Numbered from the stretch's first letter, positions 25,253 to 38,135 are shown. The stretch: 62,000 nt of DNA from Apostichopus japonicus (GCF_037975245.1 NC_092571.1:20879917-20941916), one strand, 5' to 3'. Notes: generated by a model from the sequence alone, not told the origin. Made by a program: numbers and translations.

Positions 25253-27174
25253 ATCAAAATTATGCTAATTAGCACCCATTATTAATGAAGAATTTAAGAT
25301 CAGGAACCTCTGCTTTAGGAATGAAATAAATGAACCCATGTATAACTGCCTCCATGTGACAGTTGATAACTGAAATATTATTTCTAGATACTCATGTAGA
25401 AGAAACAAATATACAGTTATAAACAACAAATTTTGGCAAAACTTACACTAATGCAAATTTATGCAAATTAGTATGTTATGGTTGTAATTTTAATGAAAAA
25501 AATATGAAACAGAAAACTTCAGGAATCCCACTAAAACAAAAAGTATAGCATTAGGTCCTGCTGAACACTTTAATTTTTTCATGCCAGTTTCATTTTCCAG
25601 AGAATGGCCCATCAGATACTGCGAATATAATCAAACTTGGGTAATTATCTGGACAAATCTGAACCTAAGGGGATATCTAGTTTTAACCCAATGAAAATAC
25701 AAATGTGAAAAACACAGATATTTTCAAGGATACTTGTCAGTGTTCGTAAGCGGTGAGAAGGGAAGGCCGAAGAAAATTTGCAAACTCTCACTCAGATAAA
25801 AACGATTGAATGAACATCCCAGCTGGAAAAATATGCTCGTTCATGGTCGACCGATTTCAACACAACCATCGGGAGAAAGAGAATTGGGCACTTTTCATGA
25901 AGTGTGCCCTTGTGTGGAGTAAGGAGTGGGGGAGCCCCTTTGAAAAATTCTTTATTTCACGGTACCACCATTTATGGGTTCTGCGTAAAATCCGCTGAAG
26001 ACTTTGACAGTGTTGAACAATTAATTGCTCTGCCAAAACTGACTGGTTTGAATATTTACAAGCTTCGAATACCTGTCTACTCTCAACCACTGTACTCTCC
26101 CATCTACCTAGTCCACAAATTAGTTTGTTAACCATTGCTCCAGTACCACTCAGGAGCCAGGGGTATCTTGCATAACTACTGCCGTATTAACCAGGGCCCA
26201 TTTCGGAATCGCTTCACTGTTGTTCTTGTACTTTCATTTGGATATTGGAAGACAGTTACAGTCAGATACAATCATTATCTCCGTTTATTATTAAGTCACC
26301 ACATAATGGCAATCCTGTGGTCTCAGACAAGAGCTAATCCTGTGAGGAAGTTCCAGAAAGTGACAAGGTTAAAGGTTAAAATCAATAACAACTCTCCATA
26401 CAAAAAAAAAACCAACCTGAAAAATCCATAAAACCAAGCTCCGTGAGAGGACCACCTTTAAAACTGGAAGTCTTTAGTGGTGTCAATGCCCTTTTCTAGT
26501 CAGACACCATTGCCAGGAATGGTGACCCCACAGGGAGCTATCTTTCTTATCCATGATACATACATGGTAATGTAGCCATAGAGTTATACAGTGCATTATG
26601 TAGTAGAATAAGTGGAACTACACACTCAGGATAAAATGTCAACATGAATCAAAATGGCTTGAGTATGAAACAGCTTTTCAGGCAGAATCTTCAATATACG
26701 GAGGGAATTTGAAAGGCTTTTTAAAGATTTGTGACAATATGCCATGGAGTTCTACTGATTTTACCTAATTGAATACATTATCATGATCATGCTACTTAAA
26801 ATTTTAGATTTATAAAGAACCCCAAACTGTGATTTTCTAGAGAAACTTGGACATGCTCTAGTAACGATACCTAACATGCGTAGCCCTGTGTGGTGTAGTG
26901 TATACACTGCACTGTACAGAAACAAATATATGTTAATCATATCAGACCCATACATATAGTTCACATAATTTATGAATATTAGCCTTTTGGAATACAATAT
27001 TACAGTAGCATTCAGAAAACCATAATGAATTTCTTTAACTTGATGCATTTAAGGTCATCACTATTGACCCCTAATTAAAGCAACCTAAAAATTGCTAGAA
27101 TTTTTTTTAAACTATATTCCAGGAGGTTCTGATCCTCCAAATTAATATTCACAGGCAATTAAAATTGTTGGAAT

Positions 27175-27198
27175 AAATTAATTAATTAATTAATTAAA
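27175..27198. repeat. (ATTA)n microsatellite
   Basis: About six tandem ATTA units. Confidence 0.9.
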
Positions 27199-27280
27199 TG
27201 TAAAATTTAATTTAGGTAAACCTTGTGTGGAGTGGCAGTGAAATTGGAATTGAAGCATGAGTGACCATTATCTGACATAG

Positions 27281-27421
27281 CATATTTGAGAAGCAATACT
27301 TAATTGATTATTTACAAGAAATTATTCTGGCAAGTAATTATTCTAGCAAGCAATGATTGTTCTAGTAAGTAATTATTATTCTAGTAAGTAATTATTCTAG
27401 CATATTTGAGAAGCAATACTT
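27281..27421. repeat. Local duplication with CTAGTAAGTAATTATT repeats
   Basis: GCATATTTGAGAAGCAATACTTA occurs at about 27280 and again near 27399, flanking several imperfect copies of TTCTAG(C/T)AAGTAATTATT. Confidence 0.8.
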
Positions 27422-28825
27422 ATGACTTTTTTTAATAAAGGCTTGTAGCAAATTACAAAATATTTGAGAGAGTTAATGTCACTCTGAATTTGATCTGATA
27501 TTAAAAGAGGCAGATTTAAGTTAATAGTGTATTAGATATTGATCCACTAAACTGCTAGTAGTAGTACTACAGTCATCAATTCACAGAAAAAAGTGACTTG
27601 GGGGTGCCTTGTGGATGCACAATAGGCTAACTTTGGCAAAAACTACTCCCAAACTGTTTCTCATTTGAGATTCATGACCATTGTGTACAATTATAACATT
27701 ACAGTAGCGAAAGTCCAAAATACATCTGGTTTCCTTTCCTACAGGGAGGGCTTCAGCCAGTTATCTTTAGATTACATATCCCAACTGTACAAAGGTCCCA
27801 TCGGCCCTATAAAAAATAAATGAAGCATGCAGTCTGCTAAACAATGGCCATTGTGAAATAACTTTGTCCCTGGGTAAGGCAATTCTAGTCTACACCAATT
27901 GATGTCGAGTTGCCTCGGAGCAAGGAGCTATTTACAGACTGACTCCAAGCTCTGAAAGATCCAGCGGTCCAGAAATGGAAATAAGTCAACATGCCAGGAG
28001 GACTTTGTATTCAGAAACAGAGGGAAGGATGCGGATTACGTCGACCTACACCATTTAGTGGTACCAGGCTACCAGCTAAGTTTTAGGCAAAAAACCTGGT
28101 TTTATAACGATAAATGTAACCAAACCACAAGGTGACCGGTTGTTAGGGATGCATGAATGATGAAACATCATAAAAATAGTACTTTTGCTGGTTATTTTAT
28201 TTCCAAGCTTTACAGTTTATCAAATGATGTGGACCAATGGGCTCAACTTTGTCTTGTTCGACCAACTGCGATCAAATTGTGATGACACTATGGCTGTAGC
28301 TATAACGTAGCGCTTAGAGTTTGGTCTATATATTTCCATGCGTTATACCAAACCTACTACATTTTAAGAATATGACTGCAATTGATCTATGTTGATTTAT
28401 GTTGTCAAGACTACTGTACATCTGAACATTAAAGTTCCATTATGCATATTCCATTTACAACCCAAATTAACCAATCCCAAACTCTATGTACAGAGATTCA
28501 GCGAATGAAAAAAGACAAATCAAAATACGGAGTCCGTTCGTTTCTAACACTGTTTTGGTTGAGATGAAAACATTACTCGGATGCATGCATAGGCAGAACG
28601 TTTTGACCTCTCCTTCCATATCTGACTGTGCGTTAGAGGTTATATGCTGGACTATGTACTTCACCATTATTTAACGTCTGGGTGTCTTTGTCGACGTTCT
28701 CACAGGATAGAGGGAGCCATTCGAAAGGACGCATTAAAAAATACAATCCTAAAGTCATTAATTGCTTGCCTTCAACATGGATTGCAGAGATAAATGGTCC
28801 ACTATGTTGGTTGCACTGTCTTTAA

Positions 28826-29385
28826 TGGACTAGTTCAGGTGTCACAAATGTTTATCTTATATGAAAGAGGACAGTAAAAGAAACCCTATAGTGAAGAAAT
28901 TATTCAAATATCTTTTTCCGTTTAGGAGATATTCAAGTTTAAAGTTCTATCTGATTGTGTAGAAACTGCTGAAATCAGACTAGCTGTGACGTCATATCCT
29001 CACAGTCCTGAAAAGTTTTTGTTATTTTATTAAAATATTTTGTAAGATTTTATGACTTTTTACATCAGGAGATCTCATATGTGTCAAGGGAAGTATTTGA
29101 GATTTAACATCTGAAGAATGTTGATTATATTTTTTTAGATTTGTGAAAAAAAATGCAATTATTTTTTAATGAAATATATGGACACATGTTAAGGAAGTGA
29201 GGATGTGATATCACACCCTCACAGTTAGTCTTTCTACACCAGTCATTTGCAAAGAAATTTTGAAATCTTCAAAGTGTGGTATCTCCTTAACAGAGAATGC
29301 TATCATGGTAGTTTCTTCACTATTCTGTTTGTCTTTTTAAGCTCTTTCATACAAGAAAGACATGTCAGACACCTGAACCAATCCT
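28826..29385. mobile_element. TTAA-type MITE with long imperfect inverted repeats
   Basis: TTAA at 28822-28825 and 29386-29389 brackets ends TGGACTAGTTCAGGTGTC and, inverted from the right, AGGATTGGTTCAGGTGTC. Similarity between the two arms continues inward (TATGAAAGAG, ATAGTGAAGAAA, TAGAAA, GACTA(G/A)CTGTGA, ATCCTCAC), so the inverted repeats are probably 200 bp or more with indels. A near-perfect 26-bp palindrome lies at 29197-29222. No coding capacity. Kolobok or piggyBac origin is likely from TTAA. Confidence 0.75.
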
Positions 29386-29389
29386 TTAA

Positions 29390-31489
29390 ATATGAAGTAT
29401 TGAGGTCATAATGTTTGCCAGCCAAATGTGTCCGATTAATAATTCGTTTCACAAACAGGGTTGTTTTTTTATTGAATTTTACATTCGCTCATCTCGGGCG
29501 TATGAGCCACAAATTTTGGCGAAAACATACTTGATCATATTTGTTGGATAATTTACTAGCCTGCAAAGATTCTTTAGAGGGTCATGATTATATGCATAAA
29601 GGGGCTTTTCGTAACCAGTAATTATAATCAAATAATTCCGGTTTGACTTTTTATACTTTTTTGTTTACATTTTAACATTTCGTCACCAAGGCATCAGTTG
29701 GAGGTCTGTCACGAATTACAGGCTAGATAGAACTGAATCTCACGGTAGGTTTGTAGGGAGGCTGTGAATATTGACCACGAAGTGGACCAGAAGACATGCA
29801 GTGCTAGCAACTACTATACTGATGATTTTGTAACTTTGTAGGCTTGGTGGATACAAAAGAGCAATAGTTACGATGAGACAGGTAAGCTGTTCAGCGTTTG
29901 CTACAAACACAGTATTGCCAGTTACAATGTAGCATACACATCCGTAAATGTTGTAGTAGATGATAACGTATCATCAAAGGTATTCCCAACAGAACTGGAC
30001 CTGGTATACAGTAATCAATTGTTAACAAAATTAATTTTATCGATCGTTATCAGCCTTTTCAGCGATGACTACCTCCTTGTCTCGGTATCGTTTAGAGGTC
30101 AAAACTTTGTCTCCAGCTTCAGAGATTTTACTTGATTTATTATCACAGATGTACACAAGACTGATATGAAAATAATACACAGTACTACTAACTTCTACAG
30201 TGCGCATGGACGTGAGTGACTTAGGGGTGAAACTGAACTCACCGAGAGCTAAATCAGTCAATCATACATACTGTATGACATCACACATTGTCTGACATGT
30301 AAGAACTTGGGGGGAAAAAAACTCTCTACAATCTACTGAGCTGTCCTTGTCCCCACTAGCAGAGCCACACAAGGGTGTTATGGGTTCCCATACACTAGTA
30401 AACAATTACAACTGTTTCATGTCTGCGGCAGTTCTGAGACCAATCTTTGACAACCCACCGGGTAGACAATAAAACCGAGCAGGTCAACTTAACATATTTC
30501 TTATGACAGGCTGGATATCGGGTATCTGCCACCATCAGCATGACCGGTCTAACCGGCTCGGCTGGAAGGCGCATCGGTGTTTCTTACGCACCTGTCTTGG
30601 AAAATAAATTGCATCCAATGTTCCTCTACATCTATAGACTCTCTGGCTGTACAGAATTATCATATGAAAACCAATTATCCAGTTTACTGCCAGTTACACA
30701 CTACATGTACAGCCAATCGAAGCATTTTATGCTGTCTCAAAATAGTCTGACAGAAATCGTGGGTGTCTACGTAGCTCAAAATTAGCTACATCGTGGAAAT
30801 TGCATGAGGTATATATATATATGCTACTGTAGGTGTGCCACTACAGTCTTGTCTGAATGATCTCTTGTTACATGGTAACTTCCACAATGCTTCTTACAAG
30901 CCTCCTTACAGTAAAACTTGTGGTCAAGACACAACACTGTGATGTGTACTGGTATTAATAGAAAACCTTTATCATCACTCATGAAAAAACTTCTACAGAT
31001 TATAACTTAAGGAAAAAATTACTTCAATGTGTTAATCTATAACTGGATACAGAAAGGAAAAAAAACTCTACCTGATGGAAGATGGTTTGGATTTGATATT
31101 AAATGAGAAGAAGATGTAGGAATTTAGCATTCAAAAAAACGGAAATAAAAATTAAGACAGATACTGCATGTGGCTTCCATATTGTTTCAGGATAAAAAAA
31201 AAACATAGGAATTTAGGACTTGATTTGTTAAGAAATTTGTGTTTACTACTTTATTGATTGGTTATGAAATTGGTTCCACTGGATTATCCTTTAATATGTT
31301 AAGTGTTCAGCTGATTTTAGGATAAAACAATACATATGAACCATGTAGATTACATCTAGTTAGTATTTAGATAGTTGAAGTATGAGATGAGAAACAGTGG
31401 AGAAATTTCCACACCAGACTATTCACCAATCATCCTTTACCTTCCCTTCCACTTTCTCTAATCGTTTGCTCATTCAAGAAACAAGTAGT
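29390..31489. other. Non-coding stretch
   Basis: No gene that I can support. A protein-like minus-strand frame (30037-30261) and a 40-nt splice-flanked segment (29841-29880) are listed under rejected items. Confidence 0.4.
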
Positions 31490-31497
31490 CTATTGAC

Positions 31498-31758
31498 CAG
31501 GTGCATAGCAAGGAATTTGCCAAGGGAGGGGCGAAGCCTCTGGCAAACTATCTAAGCGTAGCCCCACCATGGGTAGGCGCGAAGCTTACAACAAATTTTG
31601 GCCGAAGCTGCCTTCCAGATTGCTGGAAATGGCACTTCCCAGGCCTTGTAAGTTGCATCTAAGCCTTTTCTATTACTAGCGATATCATAAAAATTTAACT
31701 ATGCTCAAGGGGGGAGAGCGGTCACCCCCTTTGCCGCCCCCCCTTGGCTATGCGCTTG
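31498..31758 (+). mobile_element. hAT-type MITE, GCGCGTAGC family, copy B
   Basis: 261 bp, same orientation and interior (GGCACTTCCCAGGCCTTGTA) as the 22.3 kb copy, with diverged ends CAGGTGCATAGC and GGCTATGCGCTTG. Flanks are CTATTGAC (31490-31497) and TTATTGAC (31759-31766), an 8-bp duplication with one mismatch. It lacks the A-run of copy A. Confidence 0.88.
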
Positions 31759-31766
31759 TTATTGAC

Positions 31767-34147
31767 CGTGCAGTGGTAATAAACTCTCTATCAACTGTTT
31801 TCTTCATCTTTCTCACTACCAAAGTTACCATTATCCCCCCATGCTCCCTTTGAAACTATAATATATCCCCTCCACCACCCACCCAGCCACACACACCTCA
31901 CCGAACTCTCCCTGCCATAAACACCACATACGAAATTGATGCTGCATCAATGGACTTTTAAACAGTACAAAATTTTTATAGGTTACGTGTAGTCCAAACA
32001 GACCTTACATGGTTATTTGAAGTCAAAACTGTTGCTCCAGTAGTGAGCAAAGGTATTTGAAATTGAAAGGAATGTAATTAAAAACAATACAACTTTCTAC
32101 ATAAAAAAAAAAAAATTAAGGGAAGTTTTGTATATTATCACTCTAGACTATATGCCTATTTAATAACAAATAAATCCAAAGAGGGAAAGAGGTCAAAGTT
32201 CTGTAGGATTCAGTCAAACTTTGGTTCTTTCAATGGTTCGATTCCTCTGCCCACAATTACTGGGCCTATCTAGGAGAAAAGTAGTAACATGAGGGTCCTG
32301 CTGACATCTGATGGTTTTCTAATCTATTGCAGATTTTCTGGTTTAAGGAGCAGATGAAAAGGTTAACATTTTAATATGGGATGAATGTTTACAAAGAAAA
32401 ATGATTAGAGGTGGTGCTGACAGTAATCTTCCATAACCTTAAAGGGAGAGGTATTCCCTCCTGCCCACCCACACCCACCCCCTCCTCCTCCCCTAGGATA
32501 AATTTAATCCTTTAGATATATCTATCTTTATACAACCTGGCTAGGAATTCTAAACAATTACAAACAACAAAGTAATCCCTCAGGTGGAGGTTTCTTTCTA
32601 AGTTGTATTGCCCTCCTTTTTTATATCAAAATGGTCAAATTTATAGGTGAACTGCTTTTGGTTGTGAAATGCTGCCAAAATGCTAAAAAATTATGAAATA
32701 TCTTTCAAACTGACTGAAAGCATACTATACATATATCTATCCATCTATATCTAATCTATATCTAAATATATATATATATATATAAATATATATATTTTTT
32801 TATTGTTCTGTTTATGATTCCACGATAGCACAAAACTTAAAGGTGTATTCCTGTATCTATCTATATCTGTATCTGTATCTGTATCTATATCTATATATAT
32901 TTGTTTTTTATTGTTCTGTTTATGTTTCCACGATAGCACAAAACTTAAAGGTGTATTCCTTCAACTGAAGTACTGTATATTGCCACAAATATATGCATGG
33001 ATCTTTAAGGTCAAAACCACATCCTCATATCATTTTATGGTGAAGGTTTGAATTTTAAAATTGCTAACAGGTGTGAATGCATCTGGCATGAGCCAAGTCA
33101 ATGATGTCATCATGGCAACTGAGCTGTGAAAATGTCCCCATTTTTCTTCATATTTAAGCATTTATATACAGAGGGAAATATATAAAAAGCTCATCAACAA
33201 AATTCTATTTACAGAGAACATTCCAAAAATTTACAAATCTTGCATTATGTATCACATTTCAAGGTTGAATTGACAAGAAGGTTGTACTTTTTAAAAAAGT
33301 AAAACTTTCAACAAAGAATATAGACTCTGCCATGAATGATTTCACAGACCACCTTCTGTGTGTATGATTCATGTAAGTAGTAATAGAGGCTTTAGCCAGT
33401 CAAGCAACTGTATCTGGGCTCTGGACTGATGGATTTGTTATCGGGATGGAATTTTCAACTTTACAATGTGAAATATCTTCCCTTGACCATATACTGTATT
33501 TAAGTGTCCCATTTTTTGCCAACAGAATTTCCTTCAATTGCAAACAGAGCTGCTTCGTGGTTTAAATGTTTAAGTGACCTCCAATGACATTTGACCTCAA
33601 AATGACCTCTAACCTACAATGCAAATACCAATTATAAACAACTTAAACAAGCTCACCAGGATCCTACCAATGCAAATTTTTCTTTTTTTGACACTATCCT
33701 CTAGGATAGGCAGGTGGGCCGGGAGAATGAGGAGGGGGGGGAGATTATTCACAGCCATACAAAGGATTAATACATGTCATTTAATACTCAGGATTTAATC
33801 TCATTGTCTAGACAATTCCAAAGGGCAATCAAAATGTTAAAGTTGTTCAGTTGTGATAAACCTAATAGTTGCATGATCAAGAGAAGTGTTCAACAAACAA
33901 CACACTAGAAATAATCACCTGTACTGCACTTTAACAATAAAAGAAAACCCGCTTTCAGAAAACACTCGATAAACATTTCTTCACTAGTAATAAGTACAAG
34001 TGCAGTGTTTGTGTGGTTGCATGAACAGTAGAACAAGCCAAATATATCACCGCATACGTCAACACTGAAATATTGACTACACTTTATGTAGAGTTTAATA
34101 TTGGCTCTTACTAAAGTGATCCAATACCAGACATCCCTGGTCTTTCA
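31767..34147. other. Non-coding stretch
   Basis: No gene recognised. Holds the 32.7-32.96 kb microsatellite and duplication; otherwise AT-rich unique sequence. Confidence 0.5.
32735..32961. repeat. TATC/TA microsatellite with a duplicated flank
   Basis: (TA)n, (TATCTA)n and (TATCTG)n tracts. The flank TATTGTTCTGTTTATG(A/T)TTCC plus CACGATAGCACAAAACTTAA and GGTGTATTCCT occurs twice (about 32801-32852 and 32908-32959), nearly identical. Confidence 0.9.
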
Positions 34148-34155
34148 GTTGTAAC

Positions 34156-34518
34156 CATAGGGGTAGGAGGCAGGGGGGGTGGGCCTGCAGCCCCCTCCCC
34201 AAACAAATATTTTTGTGAAATTCGGTCAATATGCTTAGAATGTTTCGGGCACCTACTGAAAGAAAAATAAATTGCAATGTGCCTTTCAATGGTTAAACTT
34301 ATATTATTATTATCATTATTAGTGTAACGACTTCCCAATAAATGGTAATAACACAGCAAATGATTGTATGTCATTGGCATGCGATGTTATAACCGATGCA
34401 TGCCTATATGATATGTACATTAAGATGTCTGCACAAAAAATTTTGGTTATATTTTTCGGTCAAGTCGTTACAGTCCCCCAAATCAAATTGGCCTATGGTT
34501 GTAATGCCTATGCCTATG
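34156..34518 (-). mobile_element. hAT-type MITE, GGCGTAGGAG family, copy 1
   Basis: Inverted copy of the element at 55216-55591, matching over most of its length (for example CAAGTCGTTACAGTCCC and TTCAATGGTTAAACTTATAT). Flanked by perfect 8-bp duplications GTTGTAAC at 34148-34155 and 34519-34526. The right end lacks the expected CTCCTACG and instead carries extra CCTATG units and a partial copy of the flank (GGTTGTAA at 34497-34504), so that terminus is rearranged. Non-coding. Confidence 0.88.
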
Positions 34519-34526
34519 GTTGTAAC

Positions 34527-37500
34527 AGATCTTCAACGTCATTTTCATTTGGGATTCCATGCATCCACAGCAGTCCATGGAGTGAAATTCCAACTGATAA
34601 GTTCCTACAGTGGGTATGATTAGCAATATAGATTGGGCATGTACAAACCGTTCACGATGATCATGACTTTGATATGGACTAGAGCTCTGAAGTGACTGGC
34701 AGTTTTTTCACTTTAGAAGCTGAAGTAGAAATCAAATAGGAGGCCGCCTATTGGTATCTGTCTTGGAATGTGAGACAAGGTTACCAACTGGCCTGGCCAG
34801 CGGAAACCCACTGTGGATAACTGTGCTGATAGATATGTGGAGGGGGGGGGGGCATGCCTTATGAAGAGCAATGTATGAACAGTACTACAAATGTGGCTTA
34901 CTTACACAAGGTATAGTCTCCCTGTCAAATACATAGCAGTGTGGGTTCAATGTTTGCATAAATATTTTACAAATATGATGAAAAGATACGAAGGAGGAAA
35001 GAAAGATGGCAAGGTTTATAATATCAGTAACTTATGAATGATCGACTAAACTTCGGACAAATTTGGAACTTTTAAGAGCAGAAGTTCGAAAAAAGTTAAA
35101 ATCACGTCTTTGAAGAAAATGTTGTGACTTTCATTGCTTTTAATTAGCAAGCATTATTATTACTTGTAACCTTTAACACTTTTCTAATCACTGTAATAAA
35201 TTCCAGTCACCTATAATTCCAGGGATTTTTCATCTTTCAGGTATATGCAGTTTAACTTTGACATTGATGTTTAAGTTTGAGCCCTGCGAAAGGCAGAATG
35301 GGTCATGCATTAGGCAAGTCCGAAGAATGAAAATCTTCACTTATAGGGTTGGAAATAAAGAAATTTGTAACTTCTTTAACCTGTAATTAACTTGTGAAAG
35401 AAATGCAATTGATTCATTGAAGCCACGGTACAGTGTGTAAAACCTAGGAACATACCCCAAATGTTAACTTTCAATTGTTCATGAACATAACACACAGTAT
35501 AACATCACTGCATTAACAAAACACCCCCCCTCTTTGAGACTGCATGCCCCTCAGTATTGCCACCAGTTACATGAGCCGGTTTGGGCCCCAGGTACAATAA
35601 TGTCACAGGCCCACTTTTTCATTTATGTTCTAAACATTAGAATTCATACATTATTCCTCATGAATTTATCTTATTATTTATTCTTCCCAGTCCCAACCCC
35701 CCCCCCTTGCACCATAGCTTCTGGGACCTCTCATTGACCCTGGGCCCCAAGGCTGCGACCCCTGAACCCCCAACCATCAGGCCTGGCTTTAGCCAGTACT
35801 TACTTTGATAACTATTGATCTCTTCCATTGCATTATTACCAATTATTAGACATCTTTCCTTGCTCATATATTATCAGAGTTGAATTAATATGTAATGTAC
35901 AGCATGTTATGCATAGTCGTTGGGGGGGGGGGGGGGAGATATCCCAAACTGATAATTTCAGCTTTTATTATTTTATCTCCAAAATGGCAATTACAAATTA
36001 ACCTCAATATTTCACCAGGATGCTTAGAAAATGTTTTATCCTTCTTTGAACAGTAAAAATTAAAGAAACCAAAGAAGCCCCCTCCTTGGACTGATCCCTT
36101 AAGCTGCAATTTATGCCATCACCTTCTAAGGCAAAGTCAATCCACTTGATATAAATCTGTTCATGGAGAAGGATATTGTGCACATTAATATCACAGACTG
36201 GCTTGCTAAGTTGGGGCATGTCCAATCACCAACATAGATCTCTAGATTGTTGAACTGTGGACCTGTCACAGTGTGTCATAGTTGTATTAGTAGCAAAGAA
36301 GTAGAGAACCTCTCCAGGACAAGGAATTTGTGAGGGTGATAAAACATTGAAAGTCCGTGTCACATCCATAGAGCCCACTTAACATAAATATTTTGGGGTA
36401 CACTTAACTCAATTGACATACATGTGCTAGGTATACAATTTGTAATACTTTCCCCCATGTTTTTAACTTGTTCAGGAAGTATTTTAAATTGCTATATATA
36501 GCTAATAAAAACAATTTGAGTTAAAATATCAGTTTAATAGTTTGTACAGTTAAAAACTGATGGAATTGCACAAGAAATTCTGTTAAGTCTTCTTGTTTAG
36601 TCATTTTTAAGGTATATTGTACATTCATCTTCAAGTCAAGAGCAATTGTTTAATGATTGTCCGCTAGTCCAAACCACCAAATTTCTGATTGGATAACCAA
36701 AATCAGTTTTGTAGGTTGTTTGATGACTAATGTGACAGATTGCATTGTAACATTGTAAACACCACACACCAAAAATTATTAATTGGTATTATCCTCCCTT
36801 TGTTTTCAAGCACAAATCTCGTATCAACATTTTTATGCTTGAAAGTTCAACATGCCAAAGTACAGTAATGATGGCAGGTATTAATGGTCACCTCTAGATT
36901 GAATGTTTCAGAACCAAACATCACAATATAAAATCGATCACTACAAGATGTACGTAGATATATATTTACTTCAGTGTTTAGCTTCTGTTTTCTTCTTGTT
37001 TTTTCTTCTTTTGTTTCTTAGGAGGGGGGGGGGTATTCCCATGTGAACACACTTGTGGTGATTCAATACATTCCATTCCCAAGTCACTGCACCTGAGTCA
37101 CTGGTGCTAGTTGAACATTTGTGCAGATTAAATTTGCTAAGAGGATTTTGAAGTAGAATTGTGGCCACTGCTAATCTCCTTAGGAGATTCTCTAAGACTT
37201 ACACTTGAAAAGTAAAATGCACAGCATTGTTGAACAAGTTTATTCAATTGCTTGGTGTGAATACACATCTAACAAACTACCTGTAGCTCATGAAGGGAAG
37301 GTAAAAGTCAGGCTTTTTTAAGCCTTTGGTATAGCACAAAGACATTTTAGCATATAACAGGTACCTGAACCAAGGAACAGGTGTAAAGAAACTGTATTCT
37401 CTGCACCATTTCAAAAGTTACAAATGTACTGGCATGAAGTGGCATTTGATCAAAACTTTTTTTCTTCTTGTCTAAAAGTGATATAAAAACATTTACACAT

Positions 37501-38036
37501 GCTGTGTACAGCCATACACTAGAAATTGGTAGTTGCCTACATGTATGCATGAATTAGTGATTAACTGGTTCAAATCTCTAAGACTATTGTCAACATTTCC
37601 ACAAATTACCGTAGGCCTTGCATATCTGCATTGCAAGATACTGTCATATTTCATCTTTGAACATCACAAACTACCTTTACATAATTCTGGAGAATGTAAG
37701 AAACCCAGGCCTGAGTTAGGCCTATAGGCCTATGTCAATCTTAGGTTATTTGATTAAAATATTGCAAGACTACTTTTGCAAGACTACTTAAGTTTTAATT
37801 TCAACAACTTGGTAAGGTTAGTCTAGCCTAAATGGGCCATCATCACAGCCATTTGAAAATTTTAAGAACCATGTGCCCCATACCCACTGCATGAAACAGT
37901 TAACATCCTAGGCCTAGGCCTACAGTACCTATCCATATGAAGGGCCTTTCAGTCATTATTATTCATTAAATTCTCTCCAGTAAGTTCACTGGAGAGTTGG
38001 GGAATGCCCACAGAATTAGTCATTGTCAGAACTTAC
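34527..38036. other. Non-coding stretch, probably partly intron of the 38-kb gene
   Basis: No further exon recognised. If the signal-peptide exon at 38037-38145 is real, its downstream exons should lie here or further left on the minus strand. G- or C-runs at 34839-34852, 35522, 35699-35707, 35924-35937 and 37023-37031. A vague inverted similarity (TTTGGGCCCCAGG near 35580 and CCTGGGCCCCAAGG near 35738) may mark an old MITE. Confidence 0.4.
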
Positions 38037-38135
38037 CTTAAATAAATGTAAGTCTTGGCACCTTGCCACCAGAGGCAGACATACTAAGAGCAGACAACCA
38101 GACAAGGCACACAGCCAGAGCTGATGGTGTGCCAT
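38037..38135 (-). CDS. First coding exon of a secreted or membrane protein (signal peptide)
   Basis: On the minus strand a T-rich acceptor (T-run then CAG, 38146-38148) is followed by a 10-nt leader, an ATG at 38135 and 33 codons ending AAG|GTAAGT, a near-ideal donor at 38036-38031 (phase 0). The peptide begins MAHHQLWLCALSGCLLLVC, with a strongly hydrophobic core and a plausible signal-peptidase site around VARC-QD. The exon therefore extends to 38145, with about 10 nt of 5' UTR and probably another 5' UTR exon upstream. A donor-like GGAAC|GTAAGC on the minus strand at 38666-38661 could end that exon. The protein family cannot be told from this exon and no later exon was recognised to the left. 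Confidence rests on paired splice sites framing an in-frame signal peptide. Confidence 0.65.

Larger units (their letters stand above)
24438..25610. mobile_element. Candidate novel non-autonomous DNA transposon with nine internal palindromic motifs
   Basis: Perfect 11-bp inverted ends GGGCCATTCTC (24438-24448) and GAGAATGGCCC (25600-25610) enclose 1173 bp. ATCA precedes the left end and follows the right end, a possible 4-bp target duplication. A second inverted match, AAATGAAACTGGC, lies at 24647-24659 and near 25583-25595. Nine exact copies of GTCACGTGTGTGAC lie inside, at irregular spacing, the first beginning immediately after the left end. Repeated short motifs near transposon ends usually bind the transposase; that role here is inference. 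No transposase is encoded. I do not recognise the superfamily. Confidence 0.6.
25611..28821. other. Non-coding stretch with small local repeats
   Basis: No gene recognised. Several overlapping open frames at 25810-26431 on both strands carry no recognisable domain. Contains (ATTA)n and a local duplication near 27.3 kb. Confidence 0.5.

Noticed and set aside
29841-29880. 40-nt segment between an acceptor-like TTTGTAG and a CAG|GTAAGC donor, containing ATGAGACAG
   Set aside because: Too short to support; splice motifs this good occur by chance in 62 kb.
30037-30261. Minus-strand 74-codon frame with protein-like composition and an acceptor-like TTTAG upstream
   Set aside because: No recognised domain and no partner exons; kept only as a weak possibility of a terminal exon.
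32230-32250. GGTTCGATTCC, a perfect-looking tRNA B box
   Set aside because: No pairing T stem, no A box at the right distance and no acceptor stem.
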